NCBI GenBank assembly: GCA_035604035.1
Contig: DATNJF010000404.1
Location: 1 to 64,000 of the forward strand
Origin: DATARH01 sp035604035
Lineage (GTDB): Bacteria; Pseudomonadota; Alphaproteobacteria; ATCC43930; CGMCC-115725
Direction: 5' to 3'
Length of the DNA stretch: 64,000 bases
Shown: one piece after another, positions 15,700 to 24,186 of the stretch
Layout of the letters: every line of letters starts with the position of its first letter
Numbering within the stretch: the first letter of the stretch is position 1
Notes under the pieces: model-generated
What the model was told of the DNA's origin: nothing
What the model saw: only the letters and a program-made list of their open reading frames with translations
The model's database searches: none
Translations under genes and position numbers: made by a program

Positions 15700-16830
15700 A
15701 TGACCGTCGCCGACAACATCCTCGTCTACCGCGACCGCATCGTGCCGCGCTCGGAGGTGCATTTCCTGCGGCGGCTTTACCTGGCGTTCGACCGGCTGCG
15801 GCCGGTGTGGATCGGTCGGCATAAAGGCGACGGGCTGGCCGAGTTGGGCTACGAGCCGCTATTTCTCGGCCGCGGCGGCCCGCTCGGCGCGGTCGACCGC
15901 GCCTTGTTCAAGCATTTCGGCACGCTGCCACCGGTGCCGGATTTGCGCGCGCTGAAGCCGCGCCTCGTGCACGCGCATTTCGGCCGCGGCGGGGCGCTGG
16001 CCCTGCCGATCGCGCGGGCGCTGAAATTGCCGCTGGTCGTACACTTTCACGGCGGCGACGCCACCAAGGAAAAGCACTACCGCAAACGGCTGCTGCCGAC
16101 GATCTACCAGCAGCGCCTCAAGGCGCTCAAGGATGAGGCGGCGCTCTTCATCTGCGTCTCCGACTTCATCCGCCAGCAGCTGCTCGCGCGCGGTTTCCCG
16201 CCCGAAAAGCTCGTCGTCCACCGCTATGGGGTCGAGATCGACACGAGCCTGCCGGCCGATCCGCCCGAGCCGAGCGGCGAGGTGCTGTTCGCCGGACGTT
16301 TTGTCGAGAAGAAAGGGATCGGCTACCTACTCGAGGCGATGCGCCGGCTCGAGGACGAGCCGGGCGAATTGGAGCTGGTGCTGGTCGGCGACGGGCCGAT
16401 TGCCGACGAGCTAAAGCGCCAGGCGGCGCCCTTGAAACGGGTATCGTTCGCCGGCTGGCTGCCGAATGCCGAGCTGCGCCGCCGGATGCACGGCGCTCTC
16501 GCGGTCTGCGTGCCCAGCGTTCACGCCGAGGACGGCGACGCCGAGGGTCTCCCCAATGTCGTGATCGAGGCGATGGCGGCCGGTGCGCCGGTGATCGGAT
16601 CGCGTCATGCCGGCATCGGCGAGGCGGTGGCGCACGAGCGGACCGGGCTCCTCGTGCCGCCGGGCGACGCGGAAGCGCTCGCCGCGGCGCTGCGCCGGTT
16701 GCGCGACGAGCCCAAGTTGCGCGGCTCGCTCGGCGCCGGCGCACGCCAGGTCGCAATCGCCGAGTTTGACGCGCGCGTGCAATCGCAGCGGCTCCAGCAA
16801 AAATTGCTGGAGATCATCGAAAAAACCTAG
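15700..16830 (+). CDS. Glycosyltransferase family 4-type protein
   Basis: A 376-residue GT-B glycosyltransferase, probably cytoplasmic and membrane-associated, building a cell-surface glycan. LVHAHFGRGGALALPIARALKLPLVVHFHGGDA is the acceptor-domain core. The C-terminal donor-binding domain shows GEVLFAGRFVEKKGIGYLLEAM, LVGDGPIADELK, and SVHAEDGDAEGLPNVVIEAMAAGAPVIGSRHAGIGEAV with the E-x7-E-type motif of GT4 enzymes. ATG 15700 is preceded by no clear Shine-Dalgarno. It is followed with no gap by the O-antigen ligase gene, which supports a role in O-antigen or exopolysaccharide assembly. Confidence 0.92.
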   Translation: MTVADNILVYRDRIVPRSEVHFLRRLYLAFDRLRPVWIGRHKGDGLAELGYEPLFLGRGGPLGAVDRALFKHFGTLPPVPDLRALKPRLVHAHFGRGGALALPIARALKLPLVVHFHGGDATKEKHYRKRLLPTIYQQRLKALKDEAALFICVSDFIRQQLLARGFPPEKLVVHRYGVEIDTSLPADPPEPSGEVLFAGRFVEKKGIGYLLEAMRRLEDEPGELELVLVGDGPIADELKRQAAPLKRVSFAGWLPNAELRRRMHGALAVCVPSVHAEDGDAEGLPNVVIEAMAAGAPVIGSRHAGIGEAVAHERTGLLVPPGDAEALAAALRRLRDEPKLRGSLGAGARQVAIAEFDARVQSQRLQQKLLEIIEKT

Positions 16831-18066
16831 GTGTCCACCCCTCCGCTAGCCATCGAGCAAGCGCCGGCGCGCTGGCCGGAATACGGCCTCGACGCCTGTG
16901 TCTTTTTGCTGTTGCCGGTGCTGGTGCTGACGCCGCGTGGAGCGGCGCCGCTGGCGGCGATCGCTGGCTTGCTTGGCTTGGCCCTGGCGCTGCCCGCCGG
17001 GCTCACGATCTGGCGCAAGCTGGTGGTGCCGGCGGTGCTGCTGGGCGCGCTGATCGCCTGGGGACTGGTCTCCAGCCTGTGGGCGGTCGACCCGGAGCGC
17101 ACTCTCGAGATGGCGGTGCGGCTTGCCGCGCTGTTCGCCGCGGCGCTGGGATTGGCTGCCGCGGCCGAAGCGCTCGCCGCTCCGCGGCGCTTGCTCTGCT
17201 GGCTCGCCGCCGGGCTAGCGGTAGCCATCGTGCTCGCCGCCGTGCAGTTCTTCACCCAGGGCTGGCTGACCAACGGCTTCAGCAAACGGGTCTTCATCGC
17301 GCCGGCGCTGAACCAGGTCGAGAATGCGCTCGCTCTGTTGCTGCTGCCGCTGACCGCGCTGCTGATCGAGCGGCGGCGGCCCTGGCTGGCCGCGCTTGTC
17401 GCCGTGGCGATGGCGCTGACGCTGTTCGATCTCGTCGGCACATCCGCCAAGGCCGGCATCGCGGCGGGAGTCGCGGTGGCGGCGCTGCTCTATCTCGCGC
17501 GCCGGCTGATCGCCCGCTTGGCGGCGATCGTCTCGGTTGTCGCGATCCTCACCGCGCCGCTGACCTTCCCGGCGCTGACCGAGGTGCCCGCGGTCCACGA
17601 TTGGGCCGCGGGCTATTGGAAATTCTCCGCGCGGCACCGGCTGGAGATCTGGTGGTTCACCGGCAACCGTATCGCTGAGCGGCCGATGCTCGGCTGGGGC
17701 CTCGACTCCTCGCGCGCGATCCCGGGCGGCAGCGACCCGACCCCAGAAGGTCCGCCCTGGCTGCCGCTCCACCCGCATAACGGCGCGCTGCAAATCTGGC
17801 TCGAGCTCGGGCTGCCTGGTGCGCTGTTGTTCGCGGGATTTATCGCCCGGCTGTGGTTGAGCTTGGCGAGAGCGCCGTGGCCCCGTCTCTTTGCCGCCGC
17901 CGCCGGCGGCAGCCTCTGCGCGTCGCAGACGATCGGGCTCGCCGCCTACGGCCTATGGGAGGAATGGTGGATCGGGACGCAGTTTCTGATGCTGTTCCTG
18001 ATCCTCGTCATGGGTCGCCTGGTGACTCAGCCCATTCCCGAGACGCCGCGCGGCTCGATCTCGTAG
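16831..18066 (+). CDS. O-antigen ligase family membrane protein
   Basis: A 411-residue protein with about ten hydrophobic segments, of the Wzy_C/WaaL family that joins or polymerises glycans at the periplasmic face. The diagnostic large periplasmic loop is near residues 250-320: RHRLEIWWFTGNRIAERPMLGWGLDSSR followed by LPLHPHNGALQIWLELGLPGALLF, with the conserved H-x-H-N region. It starts with GTG at 16831, directly after the glycosyltransferase stop. The last 40 bp overlap the convergent PPOX gene. It could be ligase or polymerase; the family does not separate them by eye. Confidence 0.9.
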   Translation: MSTPPLAIEQAPARWPEYGLDACVFLLLPVLVLTPRGAAPLAAIAGLLGLALALPAGLTIWRKLVVPAVLLGALIAWGLVSSLWAVDPERTLEMAVRLAALFAAALGLAAAAEALAAPRRLLCWLAAGLAVAIVLAAVQFFTQGWLTNGFSKRVFIAPALNQVENALALLLLPLTALLIERRRPWLAALVAVAMALTLFDLVGTSAKAGIAAGVAVAALLYLARRLIARLAAIVSVVAILTAPLTFPALTEVPAVHDWAAGYWKFSARHRLEIWWFTGNRIAERPMLGWGLDSSRAIPGGSDPTPEGPPWLPLHPHNGALQIWLELGLPGALLFAGFIARLWLSLARAPWPRLFAAAAGGSLCASQTIGLAAYGLWEEWWIGTQFLMLFLILVMGRLVTQPIPETPRGSIS

Positions 18067-18425
18067 ATCACCCGCACATCGCCCGGCTGGGCGTAAGGGT
18101 ATTTGTCCACGCCGAGGTATTTTTTGGCGAGCGAGTCGATGTGGGCGGCACCGCCCGCCTCGGTGACTTTGCGGACCCGGCCGCGCACCTGCAGATAGCG
18201 ATAGGGATTGTCGGGGTCGAGGATCGATAGCGCCACCGCGGCGCCTTCCTTCATGTTGCGGTCCTTCACGCGGCCCCGCGCCGAATTGACCCGGATCGCG
18301 CCGCCGACATAGTCGAACCACACCGGCGTCACCTGCGGCGACCCGTCCGGCATCAGCGTCGCGAGATGGGCGAAAGCCTTCTTATCATTCAAGAGGTCGA
18401 GATACTGGTCGAGCTTGGCGGGCAT
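18027..18425 (-). CDS. PPOX-class (pyridoxamine 5'-phosphate oxidase-like) flavoprotein
   Basis: A 132-residue split-barrel flavin- or F420-binding protein. KKAFAHLATLMPDGSPQVTPVWFDY is the classic N-terminal segment, followed by IRVNSARGRVKDRNMKEGAAVALSILDPDNPYRYLQVRGRV, a strong match to the F420-dependent/PPOX class family. It likely reduces or oxidises a small molecule; substrate unknown. The 3' end overlaps the O-antigen ligase gene by 40 bp, tail to tail. Confidence 0.88.
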   Translation of the reverse strand: MPAKLDQYLDLLNDKKAFAHLATLMPDGSPQVTPVWFDYVGGAIRVNSARGRVKDRNMKEGAAVALSILDPDNPYRYLQVRGRVRKVTEAGGAAHIDSLAKKYLGVDKYPYAQPGDVRVIYEIEPRGVSGMG

Positions 18426-18516
18426 CGGGGCTCCTTTGGTCGCGAATATGTTTAACGTGGCGATGCGAGGCGCTGCCGGAAAGCCCGTTGTAAGAGCTGC
18501 TCTGACAGATTACCTC

Positions 18517-18534
18517 TTGGTCAAGTTGGTCAAG
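18517..18534. promoter_or_regulatory. Tandem TTGGTCAAG repeat upstream of the second Phd-VapC module
   Basis: Two exact 9-bp copies of TTGGTCAAG lie head to tail, ending 16 bp before the antitoxin ATG. The reverse complement CTTGACCAA shares its CTTGACCAW core with the palindrome at 5867-5893 upstream of the other module. The position fits an autoregulatory operator. Confidence 0.6.
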
Positions 18535-18550
18535 CAGTGCCGAGGCCACC

Positions 18551-18814
18551 ATGAGCGACACGATCAATCTCTATGACGCCAAAACGAATTTGTCGAAACT
18601 GGTCGATCGCGCCGCCGCCGGGGAGGAGATCGTCATCGCCAAATCCGGCAAGCCGAAGGCCAAGCTGGTGCCCTATGAAGCTCCGCGCAAGAAACGCGTG
18701 TTCGGGCAGAACTTGCTCGGCATCACGTATATGGCGGACGATTGGGATGGCCCGCTGCCATCGGAAATCCAGCGCTACTTCGAGGGCGAAAGCGATCCTG
18801 AGGATCTCGTGTGA
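18551..18814 (+). CDS. Phd/YefM-family antitoxin
   Basis: The 87-residue product starts MSDTINLYDAKTNLSKLVDRAA and has the AGEEIVIAKSGKPKAKLVPYE segment of Phd antitoxins. The C-terminal part ends FEGESDPEDLV, acidic and typical of the toxin-neutralising tail. It overlaps the toxin start (GTGA at 18811-18814) exactly like the module at 5918. N-terminal similarity to the first antitoxin is clear (AKxNLSKLVDRA against AKAKLSELLDRA), so the two modules are distant paralogs. Confidence 0.92.
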   Translation: MSDTINLYDAKTNLSKLVDRAAAGEEIVIAKSGKPKAKLVPYEAPRKKRVFGQNLLGITYMADDWDGPLPSEIQRYFEGESDPEDLV

Positions 18815-19188
18815 GGCTGCTGGTCGACACACACATCTTCATTTGGTGCGATCGACGGCCAAACGTGGTCCCTGCGGCCCTGATGAGAGCCTTGCGTGAC
18901 CTAGGAAATGAAGTTTTCGTCAGCGCCGCTTCGGTCTGGGAAATCGCGATCAAACGAGCGACCGGTAAACTGGAGTTTACTGCATCCATCAACGAAACCG
19001 TCGAGCGCCTAGGTTTTGAGCTGCTGCCGATTGCAGCGACGCATGCGGAGCATGCCGGCGGCTTGCCGCGACATCATAACGATCCGTTCGATCGGCTGAT
19101 CATCGCGCAGGCGGTTCTTGAGGGGTTGATCCTCGGTACTCGCGACCCCGCTATGCGATCCTACGGTGTCGCAACATTGGGGCTCTAG
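18811..19188 (+). CDS. VapC-like PIN-domain toxin
   Basis: A 125-residue PIN ribonuclease with RLLVDTHIFIWC (first Asp), SAASVWEIAIKRATGKLEF (conserved Glu) and HHNDPFDRLIIAQAVLEGL (later acidic pair), then GTRDPAMRSYGV. It starts with GTG overlapping the antitoxin stop. The SVWEIAIKxxxGKLxF pattern is typical of the VapC group paired with Phd. Its 3' end overlaps the convergent D-threonine aldolase-type gene by four bases. Confidence 0.93.
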   Translation: MRLLVDTHIFIWCDRRPNVVPAALMRALRDLGNEVFVSAASVWEIAIKRATGKLEFTASINETVERLGFELLPIAATHAEHAGGLPRHHNDPFDRLIIAQAVLEGLILGTRDPAMRSYGVATLGL

Positions 19189-20306
19189 TAAACCGCGCCC
19201 CGCGCCACGATCGGCCAGATTGCCTCGACCCGGTCGCCGCGCACCCCGACATACCAGTCGTACAGGTTGACGGTCGGGTCGCAATGGCCCGGCACCAGCT
19301 TGATCTTGTCGCCGAGCTTCAGCCGGTTGGTCGCGGCATTGATGGTGAGCTTGCCGTGCTCATCGGAGGCGCGCTCATAGGTGGCGGCGGGCTCCTCCCA
19401 GACGGTGGGCATGCCGGAATCGACGCTGAGCGCCTTCAACCCGGCATCGACGATGGCGCGATCCTCGGTTGGCCGGCTCATCACCGTCGCCCAGACGAAG
19501 AGGCTCGGCTCAAAGGCGCGGGTCTGGCCGCCGTCGCGGTCGAGGTTCCGGCCATAATCGGCGTCCATGAAGATGTACGAGCCGCATTGCAGCTCGGTGT
19601 AGACGCCGCTCGCGGTCTCGAACTCGAACGTCCCGGTGCCGGCGCCGGTAACGTTGGCGCACTGGATGCCGTTCTGCGCGAGCAGGTCGCGGGTGCTTCC
19701 GGCCTTCTCGATCGCGCCGGCGATCGCCTTCTGCCGCTCGTCCCAGCCGCGCAGATGCTGGGCCGAGCCGTGATAGGCCTGCAATCCAGCGAAGGAGAGA
19801 TACCGCGCGTCCATGATCTTGCGGGCGAGATCGAGCGCCGGGGCGCCGGGTTCGACCCCGCAGCGGTTGCCGCCCATATTGACCTCGACATGGACGGGGA
19901 GGGTGATCCCGGCCTCGCCCGCCGCCGCGTCGAGCGCGACGATTTGGGCCGGGTCGTCGGCGCAGGTGGCGATGCGCGCGCTGCCGGCCAGCCCCATCAG
20001 CCGGCGCAGCTTCTGCTTGCCGACGATCTCGTTGGTGACGAGCACGTCCTTGACCCCGCCATAAACCATCGCCTCGGCTTCGCTGACTTTCTGGCAGCAC
20101 ACGCCGACCGCGCCTAGCTCCATCTGCTTCAGGGCGATGACCGCGCATTTATGGGTCTTGGCATGCGGGCGCAGCCTGACTTTGCCGCCAGCCCGCTCGG
20201 GCAGGCGTTTGAGATTACGCTCGAACGCGTCGAGGTCGATGATGAGGGCCGGGGTGTCGACCTCGTCGAGCGACATGCCGATCTCGGCGGGCGGGCGGGT
20301 GGTCAT
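19185..20306 (-). CDS. DSD1-family PLP-dependent enzyme (D-threonine aldolase / D-serine dehydratase type)
   Basis: A 373-residue fold-type III PLP enzyme with an alanine-racemase-like N-terminal domain. DTPALIIDLDAFERNLKRL and LRPHAKTHKC (PLP lysine region) open the barrel. The C-terminal metal motif LVPGHCDPTVNLYD carries the His and Cys ligands typical of D-threonine aldolases and D-serine dehydratases. QCGSYIFMDADYG is also conserved in this group. GGAGG precedes the start at 20306. It likely acts on a D-3-hydroxyamino acid; the exact substrate is not shown. Confidence 0.9.
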   Translation of the reverse strand: MTTRPPAEIGMSLDEVDTPALIIDLDAFERNLKRLPERAGGKVRLRPHAKTHKCAVIALKQMELGAVGVCCQKVSEAEAMVYGGVKDVLVTNEIVGKQKLRRLMGLAGSARIATCADDPAQIVALDAAAGEAGITLPVHVEVNMGGNRCGVEPGAPALDLARKIMDARYLSFAGLQAYHGSAQHLRGWDERQKAIAGAIEKAGSTRDLLAQNGIQCANVTGAGTGTFEFETASGVYTELQCGSYIFMDADYGRNLDRDGGQTRAFEPSLFVWATVMSRPTEDRAIVDAGLKALSVDSGMPTVWEEPAATYERASDEHGKLTINAATNRLKLGDKIKLVPGHCDPTVNLYDWYVGVRGDRVEAIWPIVARGAVY

Positions 20307-20429
20307 CGGCAAGCCTCCGCGCAATGTGACCCAGCGAGGCTTGCGCAGCGGGCGGAGAAATGCAACACGGGTAACAGGCGAAGATCGGCGATAGGCCGGC
20401 TATCGGGTACCGGGCGACGGGAGGGAACA

Positions 20430-21764
20430 ATGGCGGATACGGCGGTTTCGGCGGTCGAGACGGCGCTGGAAAACCAACGCATCGGCAGCCTGCAGGTCCG
20501 TGTGGCGATCCTGTGCACGCTGATCCAGATCTGCGACGGCTTCGACATCAATTCGGTCGCCTGGGCGGTGCCGCGGCTGATCGATGTGTGGCATCTGCCG
20601 CCGCCGGCATTCACCAGCGCCTTTCTGTGGTCGAGCATCGGCATTCTCGTGGGCGCGCTGTCGGCCGGACCGATCGGCGACCGCGTCGGGCGCAAGCCCC
20701 TCCTGGTCGTCAGCCTGATCATCTTTGGGCTTGCCTCGATCGCAAGCGCTTACTCGCCCTCGCTGCTGATGCTGACGATCACGCGATTTTTCACCGGGCT
20801 CGGGATCGGCGGTGCGTTCCCCGGTGCGGCGTCACTGGCGGGCGATTACGCGCCGCACCGTCGTCGCGCGCTGATGATCATGCTTAGCTTCACCGGCGCG
20901 CCGCTCGGCGGTTTCCTCGGCGGCCAGATCGTGGCGCTGTGGTTGCTGCCGCAATTCGGCTGGCAGTCGATCTTCATCGCCGGCGGCGTGTTCCCGCTGA
21001 TCCTGGTGCCGGCGCTGCTGATTTGGTTGCCGGAGTCGCCGCGCTTTCTCGCTCATAAGGCGAATCCGTCGGCCCGCGATACCGCGCTGCTCAGGCGCCT
21101 CGACATCGAGCCGGGGCAGGGCCACTACATCGATGTCGCGCAGGGCAATCCAATCGGGATGCTGTTCAGCCGCGGATACGCACTGCAAACGGTGCTGATG
21201 TGGATCATCTTCTTCTGCAGCCTCTTAAACCTGTTCCTATTCGGATATTGGATGCCGACGGTGTTTAAGCTGATCGGCTACACTCCGGCACAGGCGGTGT
21301 TCGCCTCGAGCCTGCGGGATTGCGGCGCGATCTTCGCGGTGCTCTATCTCGGTTGGGCGATCGACCGCGTCGGGCCGGAGCGCTCGCTGGCACTGCATTA
21401 TGCGGTGGGCTCGGTGTTCATCGCGATGATCGCGCTGGTGGCGTTGCCTTACGCCTTGATGCTGGTCTTCACGTTCTTCGCCGGGATGACCATAATCGGC
21501 AGCCAGACTGGCGCTAACGCGACCTGCGGCAAGCTCTATCCGGCGCGGATGCGGACCAGCGGGCTCGGCTGGGCGCTCGGCATCGGCCGGTTGGGCGGCA
21601 TCGTCGCGCCGCTCTTGGGCGGATATCTGTTGTCGCTTGGCCTGCCGCCGACGCAGATCTTTCTCAGCGCCTGCGGCTTTGCGATCGTCGCGGCGGCGGC
21701 GACGGCGCTGCTGCATTTCCGCGGCAGCCGTGTCGAGGCCTTACGAGAGAGCATCGCGTCATGA
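20430..21764 (+). CDS. MFS transporter, aromatic acid:H+ symporter (AAHS) type
   Basis: A 444-residue 12-TM transporter. TLIQICDGFDINSVAWAVP contains the DGFD motif of TM1 in the AAHS family (PcaK, BenK, MhpT). AGPIGDRVGRKPLLV is the MFS loop 2-3 motif, and LGIGGAFPGAASLAGDYAPHRRRALMI matches TM4-5 of AAHS members. A GGGAGGGA precedes ATG 20430. It overlaps the next LLM gene by four bases (ATGA), suggesting uptake coupled to degradation of the same organic acid. Confidence 0.9.
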   Translation: MADTAVSAVETALENQRIGSLQVRVAILCTLIQICDGFDINSVAWAVPRLIDVWHLPPPAFTSAFLWSSIGILVGALSAGPIGDRVGRKPLLVVSLIIFGLASIASAYSPSLLMLTITRFFTGLGIGGAFPGAASLAGDYAPHRRRALMIMLSFTGAPLGGFLGGQIVALWLLPQFGWQSIFIAGGVFPLILVPALLIWLPESPRFLAHKANPSARDTALLRRLDIEPGQGHYIDVAQGNPIGMLFSRGYALQTVLMWIIFFCSLLNLFLFGYWMPTVFKLIGYTPAQAVFASSLRDCGAIFAVLYLGWAIDRVGPERSLALHYAVGSVFIAMIALVALPYALMLVFTFFAGMTIIGSQTGANATCGKLYPARMRTSGLGWALGIGRLGGIVAPLLGGYLLSLGLPPTQIFLSACGFAIVAAAATALLHFRGSRVEALRESIAS

Positions 21765-22966
21765 AGGTTTTCGTCTTTGACCTTTTGGCCTACGACGCCA
21801 ATCTCGACCATCTGAAGGGTGCCGAGACCGAGCTGCCCTACCCGCTCGCCGGCCGCTATTTCGACCGCGACATCGCGATGCGCACCTACGAGGAACATCT
21901 CGACGCCTGGGAGCTCCTCGATAAGCTCGGCTATGACGGGGTCGGGTTCAACGAGCACCACTGCTCGCCCTATGGGCTGATGAACAGCCCCAATCTGATG
22001 GCCGCCGCGGCGGCGCAGCGCACTAAGAATTTGAAGCTGCTGATCTACGGCAACCTCCTGCCGCTGCACGAGCCGCTGCGCCTCGCCGAGGAATTGGCCA
22101 TGATCGACTGCCTGTCGAAGGGGCGGCTCATCTCGGGCTTCGCTCGTGGCATCCCCCGCGAGTACCAAGTGCACAACGTCGCGCTGTCGGAATCACGGGC
22201 GCGGTTCGAGGAAGCCTACGACATCATCACCCGCGCCTGGACCGAGGAGGTGTTCTCCTACGAGGGCAAGTTTTGGTCATACAAGGACGTGGCGCTGTGG
22301 CCGCGCCCGGTACAGCGCCCGCACCCGCCGATCTGGGTGCCGGTGGTCGGCAGTCAGGAGTCGATCGAATTCGCCGGCAGGCACAATCTGCCGATCACCC
22401 CTGGTCTCCGCCGCGCCCGCGGTCTGCGTGACGACATCATCCGCTTTTATGCGAAGTGCCTGGCGCAGGCGGGCCATCGCATCACCCCCGACCATCTGTC
22501 GCTCGGCATCACCGCCTATGTCGCCGACTCGAAGAAGCAGGCGCTGCAGGAGTACGGGCCGCACATTCTCTATTTCAACCGCACCCTCTTCAGCCACGGC
22601 AATTTCACCGAGACCGCGATGCAGCGGCAGACGGGGTACTCGTCGCAATCCTCGACCGATTACGTGCGGCCGGAGAACCTGCGCGCCGCCGCCAATCTGC
22701 GCTCGGAATTCCGCAACCTGACCATGGAGCAGCTGGAGGAGCAGGCCGAGCACATGCCGATGGGCACCGCCGACGAGGTTATCCAGCGCATCATCGACGC
22801 CGCCGAGAGCGCAGGCGCCAATCAGGTGCAGCTGGCGCTCAATCGCGGCGCGCTGCCGCACGACCTCTTTATGGCGCAGATCGCGCGCTTCGCCCGCGAG
22901 GTGCTGCCGGCGCTGCAAGCGCACGAGGTCAAGACCGTGCCGGCCGCTGAAGAGGCAATGGCCTGA
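21761..22966 (+). CDS. LLM-class flavin-dependent monooxygenase (luciferase-like)
   Basis: A 401-residue luciferase-like monooxygenase. Marks include YEEHLDAWELLDKLGYDGVGFNEHHCSPYGLMNSPNLMAAAAAQRT, LAEELAMIDCLSKGRLISGFARGIPREY, FEEAYDIITRAWTEEVFSYEGKFW and a late MPMGTADEVIQRI segment. The EHH(C/S)SPYGL...SPN pattern is that of FMNH2-dependent alkanal-monooxygenase-like proteins. It is coupled to the upstream transporter gene. Substrate unknown but presumably imported by that transporter. Confidence 0.9.
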   Translation: MKVFVFDLLAYDANLDHLKGAETELPYPLAGRYFDRDIAMRTYEEHLDAWELLDKLGYDGVGFNEHHCSPYGLMNSPNLMAAAAAQRTKNLKLLIYGNLLPLHEPLRLAEELAMIDCLSKGRLISGFARGIPREYQVHNVALSESRARFEEAYDIITRAWTEEVFSYEGKFWSYKDVALWPRPVQRPHPPIWVPVVGSQESIEFAGRHNLPITPGLRRARGLRDDIIRFYAKCLAQAGHRITPDHLSLGITAYVADSKKQALQEYGPHILYFNRTLFSHGNFTETAMQRQTGYSSQSSTDYVRPENLRAAANLRSEFRNLTMEQLEEQAEHMPMGTADEVIQRIIDAAESAGANQVQLALNRGALPHDLFMAQIARFAREVLPALQAHEVKTVPAAEEAMA

Positions 22967-23007
22967 GGTGCGGGCAGCGATGATGGCCTGAGAGCGGACC
23001 AACCCAC

Positions 23008-24171
23008 ATGGCCCACGACGTTTTCATCAGTCATTCGCACCAGGACAAGCCTGCGGCGGACGCCGTCTGCCACCATCTCGAAGCCGCCGGAGTCCGCTGT
23101 TGGATCGCGCCGCGCGATGTCGGCTACGGCAAGAACTGGGACGGGGCAATCGTCGATGCGATAGCCGAGTCGAAGCTTGTGGTCATCATCTTCTCGGCAG
23201 CGGCCAACAACTCGGGACACGTCCTCAACGAGGTCGTGACCGCGCTGGGCGCGGGGAAGACGGTTATCCCGTTCCGCATCGACGCGGTGGCACCGACCGG
23301 CGCGCTGCTTTACCACCTCGGCCGCCTGCATTGGCTTGATGCAGAGACGCCGCCGCTGGAATCGCATATCGAGATGCTGGTCGAGACCGCACGGCGCAAC
23401 CTGTCGCCAGGGGACGCCGACAGCGACAGCTCTGCTGTTCCCGTCGAGGCAAAGGGTGAAAGCCCGCGGCCGCGGGCCCCAGCGCCGCCGCCTGCTGCGA
23501 GCGTGCCCGCTCCGGCGCGCTCACGCAAGCCCATCCTCGTCGCCATTGTTGTCGCGGCGATCGTCGTGGTGGCGGTGGCAGTCGTGGTGACGCAGAGCAG
23601 GTGGCTCGGTTCATTCGGCAATCGCCAGGTGCCGACGCCGGCGCCGACAGCTCCACCGCCAGTGCCGGAGCCGTCGCCGGCCCCTGCGCCGGTCACACCG
23701 CCGCCGGCAGAGCCGAGCCCGCCGGCGGTGGCGACACCCGCACCCGCGCCGCAACCGCCGCAGCCGGCGCCAACTCCCGCTCCAGCCGTACCCGCGCCCG
23801 TCCTGCCCAAAGCCCCGACCTCGACGGCGCCGCATGACGGCATCTGGCGCGGCATCCGCTATTGTCCGGAATGGCAGGGGCACCCGGCCTTTCAGCATCC
23901 AATCGCGATGACGATCCAGAACAACGAAGCCGAGTCGATGAACCGGATTCAGGCCGGTACGCCCGGCTATCTGACGTTCGCCGGCAAGGTTGGTCCGGAC
24001 GGAAAGTTGAGCCTCAACGGTTACGGTATATCGAATGGTCTTGCCGGCGGTCTCCCGCTCGGTGCGCAGTTTGAATTTGCCTTTACCGGAGTAATCTCCG
24101 GCGATGTCTTCAATGCGAAGGTCACCGGCAGTCCGCGCTCGTGCACGCTGCAGATGACCCGCGAGCACTAG
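23008..24171 (+). CDS. Membrane-anchored TIR-domain protein with extracytoplasmic C-terminal domain
   Basis: The 387-residue product has three parts. Residues about 1-125 form a TIR domain: HDVFISHSHQDKPAADAVCHHLEAAGVRCWIAPRDV opens it, and SGHVLNEVVTALGAGK places the conserved catalytic-type Glu at about 75. Residues about 175-194 (ILVAIVVAAIVVVAVAVVV) are one membrane helix preceded by Arg/Lys, predicting a cytoplasmic TIR. A Pro/Ala-rich linker (about 207-275) leads to a C-terminal beta-type domain starting HDGIWRGIRYC and ending RSCTLQMTREH, with two cysteines. Bacterial TIR domains are often NADases or scaffolds in stress or defence signalling. A Crp-family gene starts 15 bp downstream. 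Confidence 0.9.
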   Translation: MAHDVFISHSHQDKPAADAVCHHLEAAGVRCWIAPRDVGYGKNWDGAIVDAIAESKLVVIIFSAAANNSGHVLNEVVTALGAGKTVIPFRIDAVAPTGALLYHLGRLHWLDAETPPLESHIEMLVETARRNLSPGDADSDSSAVPVEAKGESPRPRAPAPPPAASVPAPARSRKPILVAIVVAAIVVVAVAVVVTQSRWLGSFGNRQVPTPAPTAPPPVPEPSPAPAPVTPPPAEPSPPAVATPAPAPQPPQPAPTPAPAVPAPVLPKAPTSTAPHDGIWRGIRYCPEWQGHPAFQHPIAMTIQNNEAESMNRIQAGTPGYLTFAGKVGPDGKLSLNGYGISNGLAGGLPLGAQFEFAFTGVISGDVFNAKVTGSPRSCTLQMTREH

Positions 24172-24186
24172 CGGCAAATCGATGCC

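Noticed and set aside
14518..15822. 434-codon minus-strand frame overlapping the LLM oxidoreductase
   Set aside because: It is a shifted reading of the LLM gene; the composition is Arg/Ala-rich without domain motifs.
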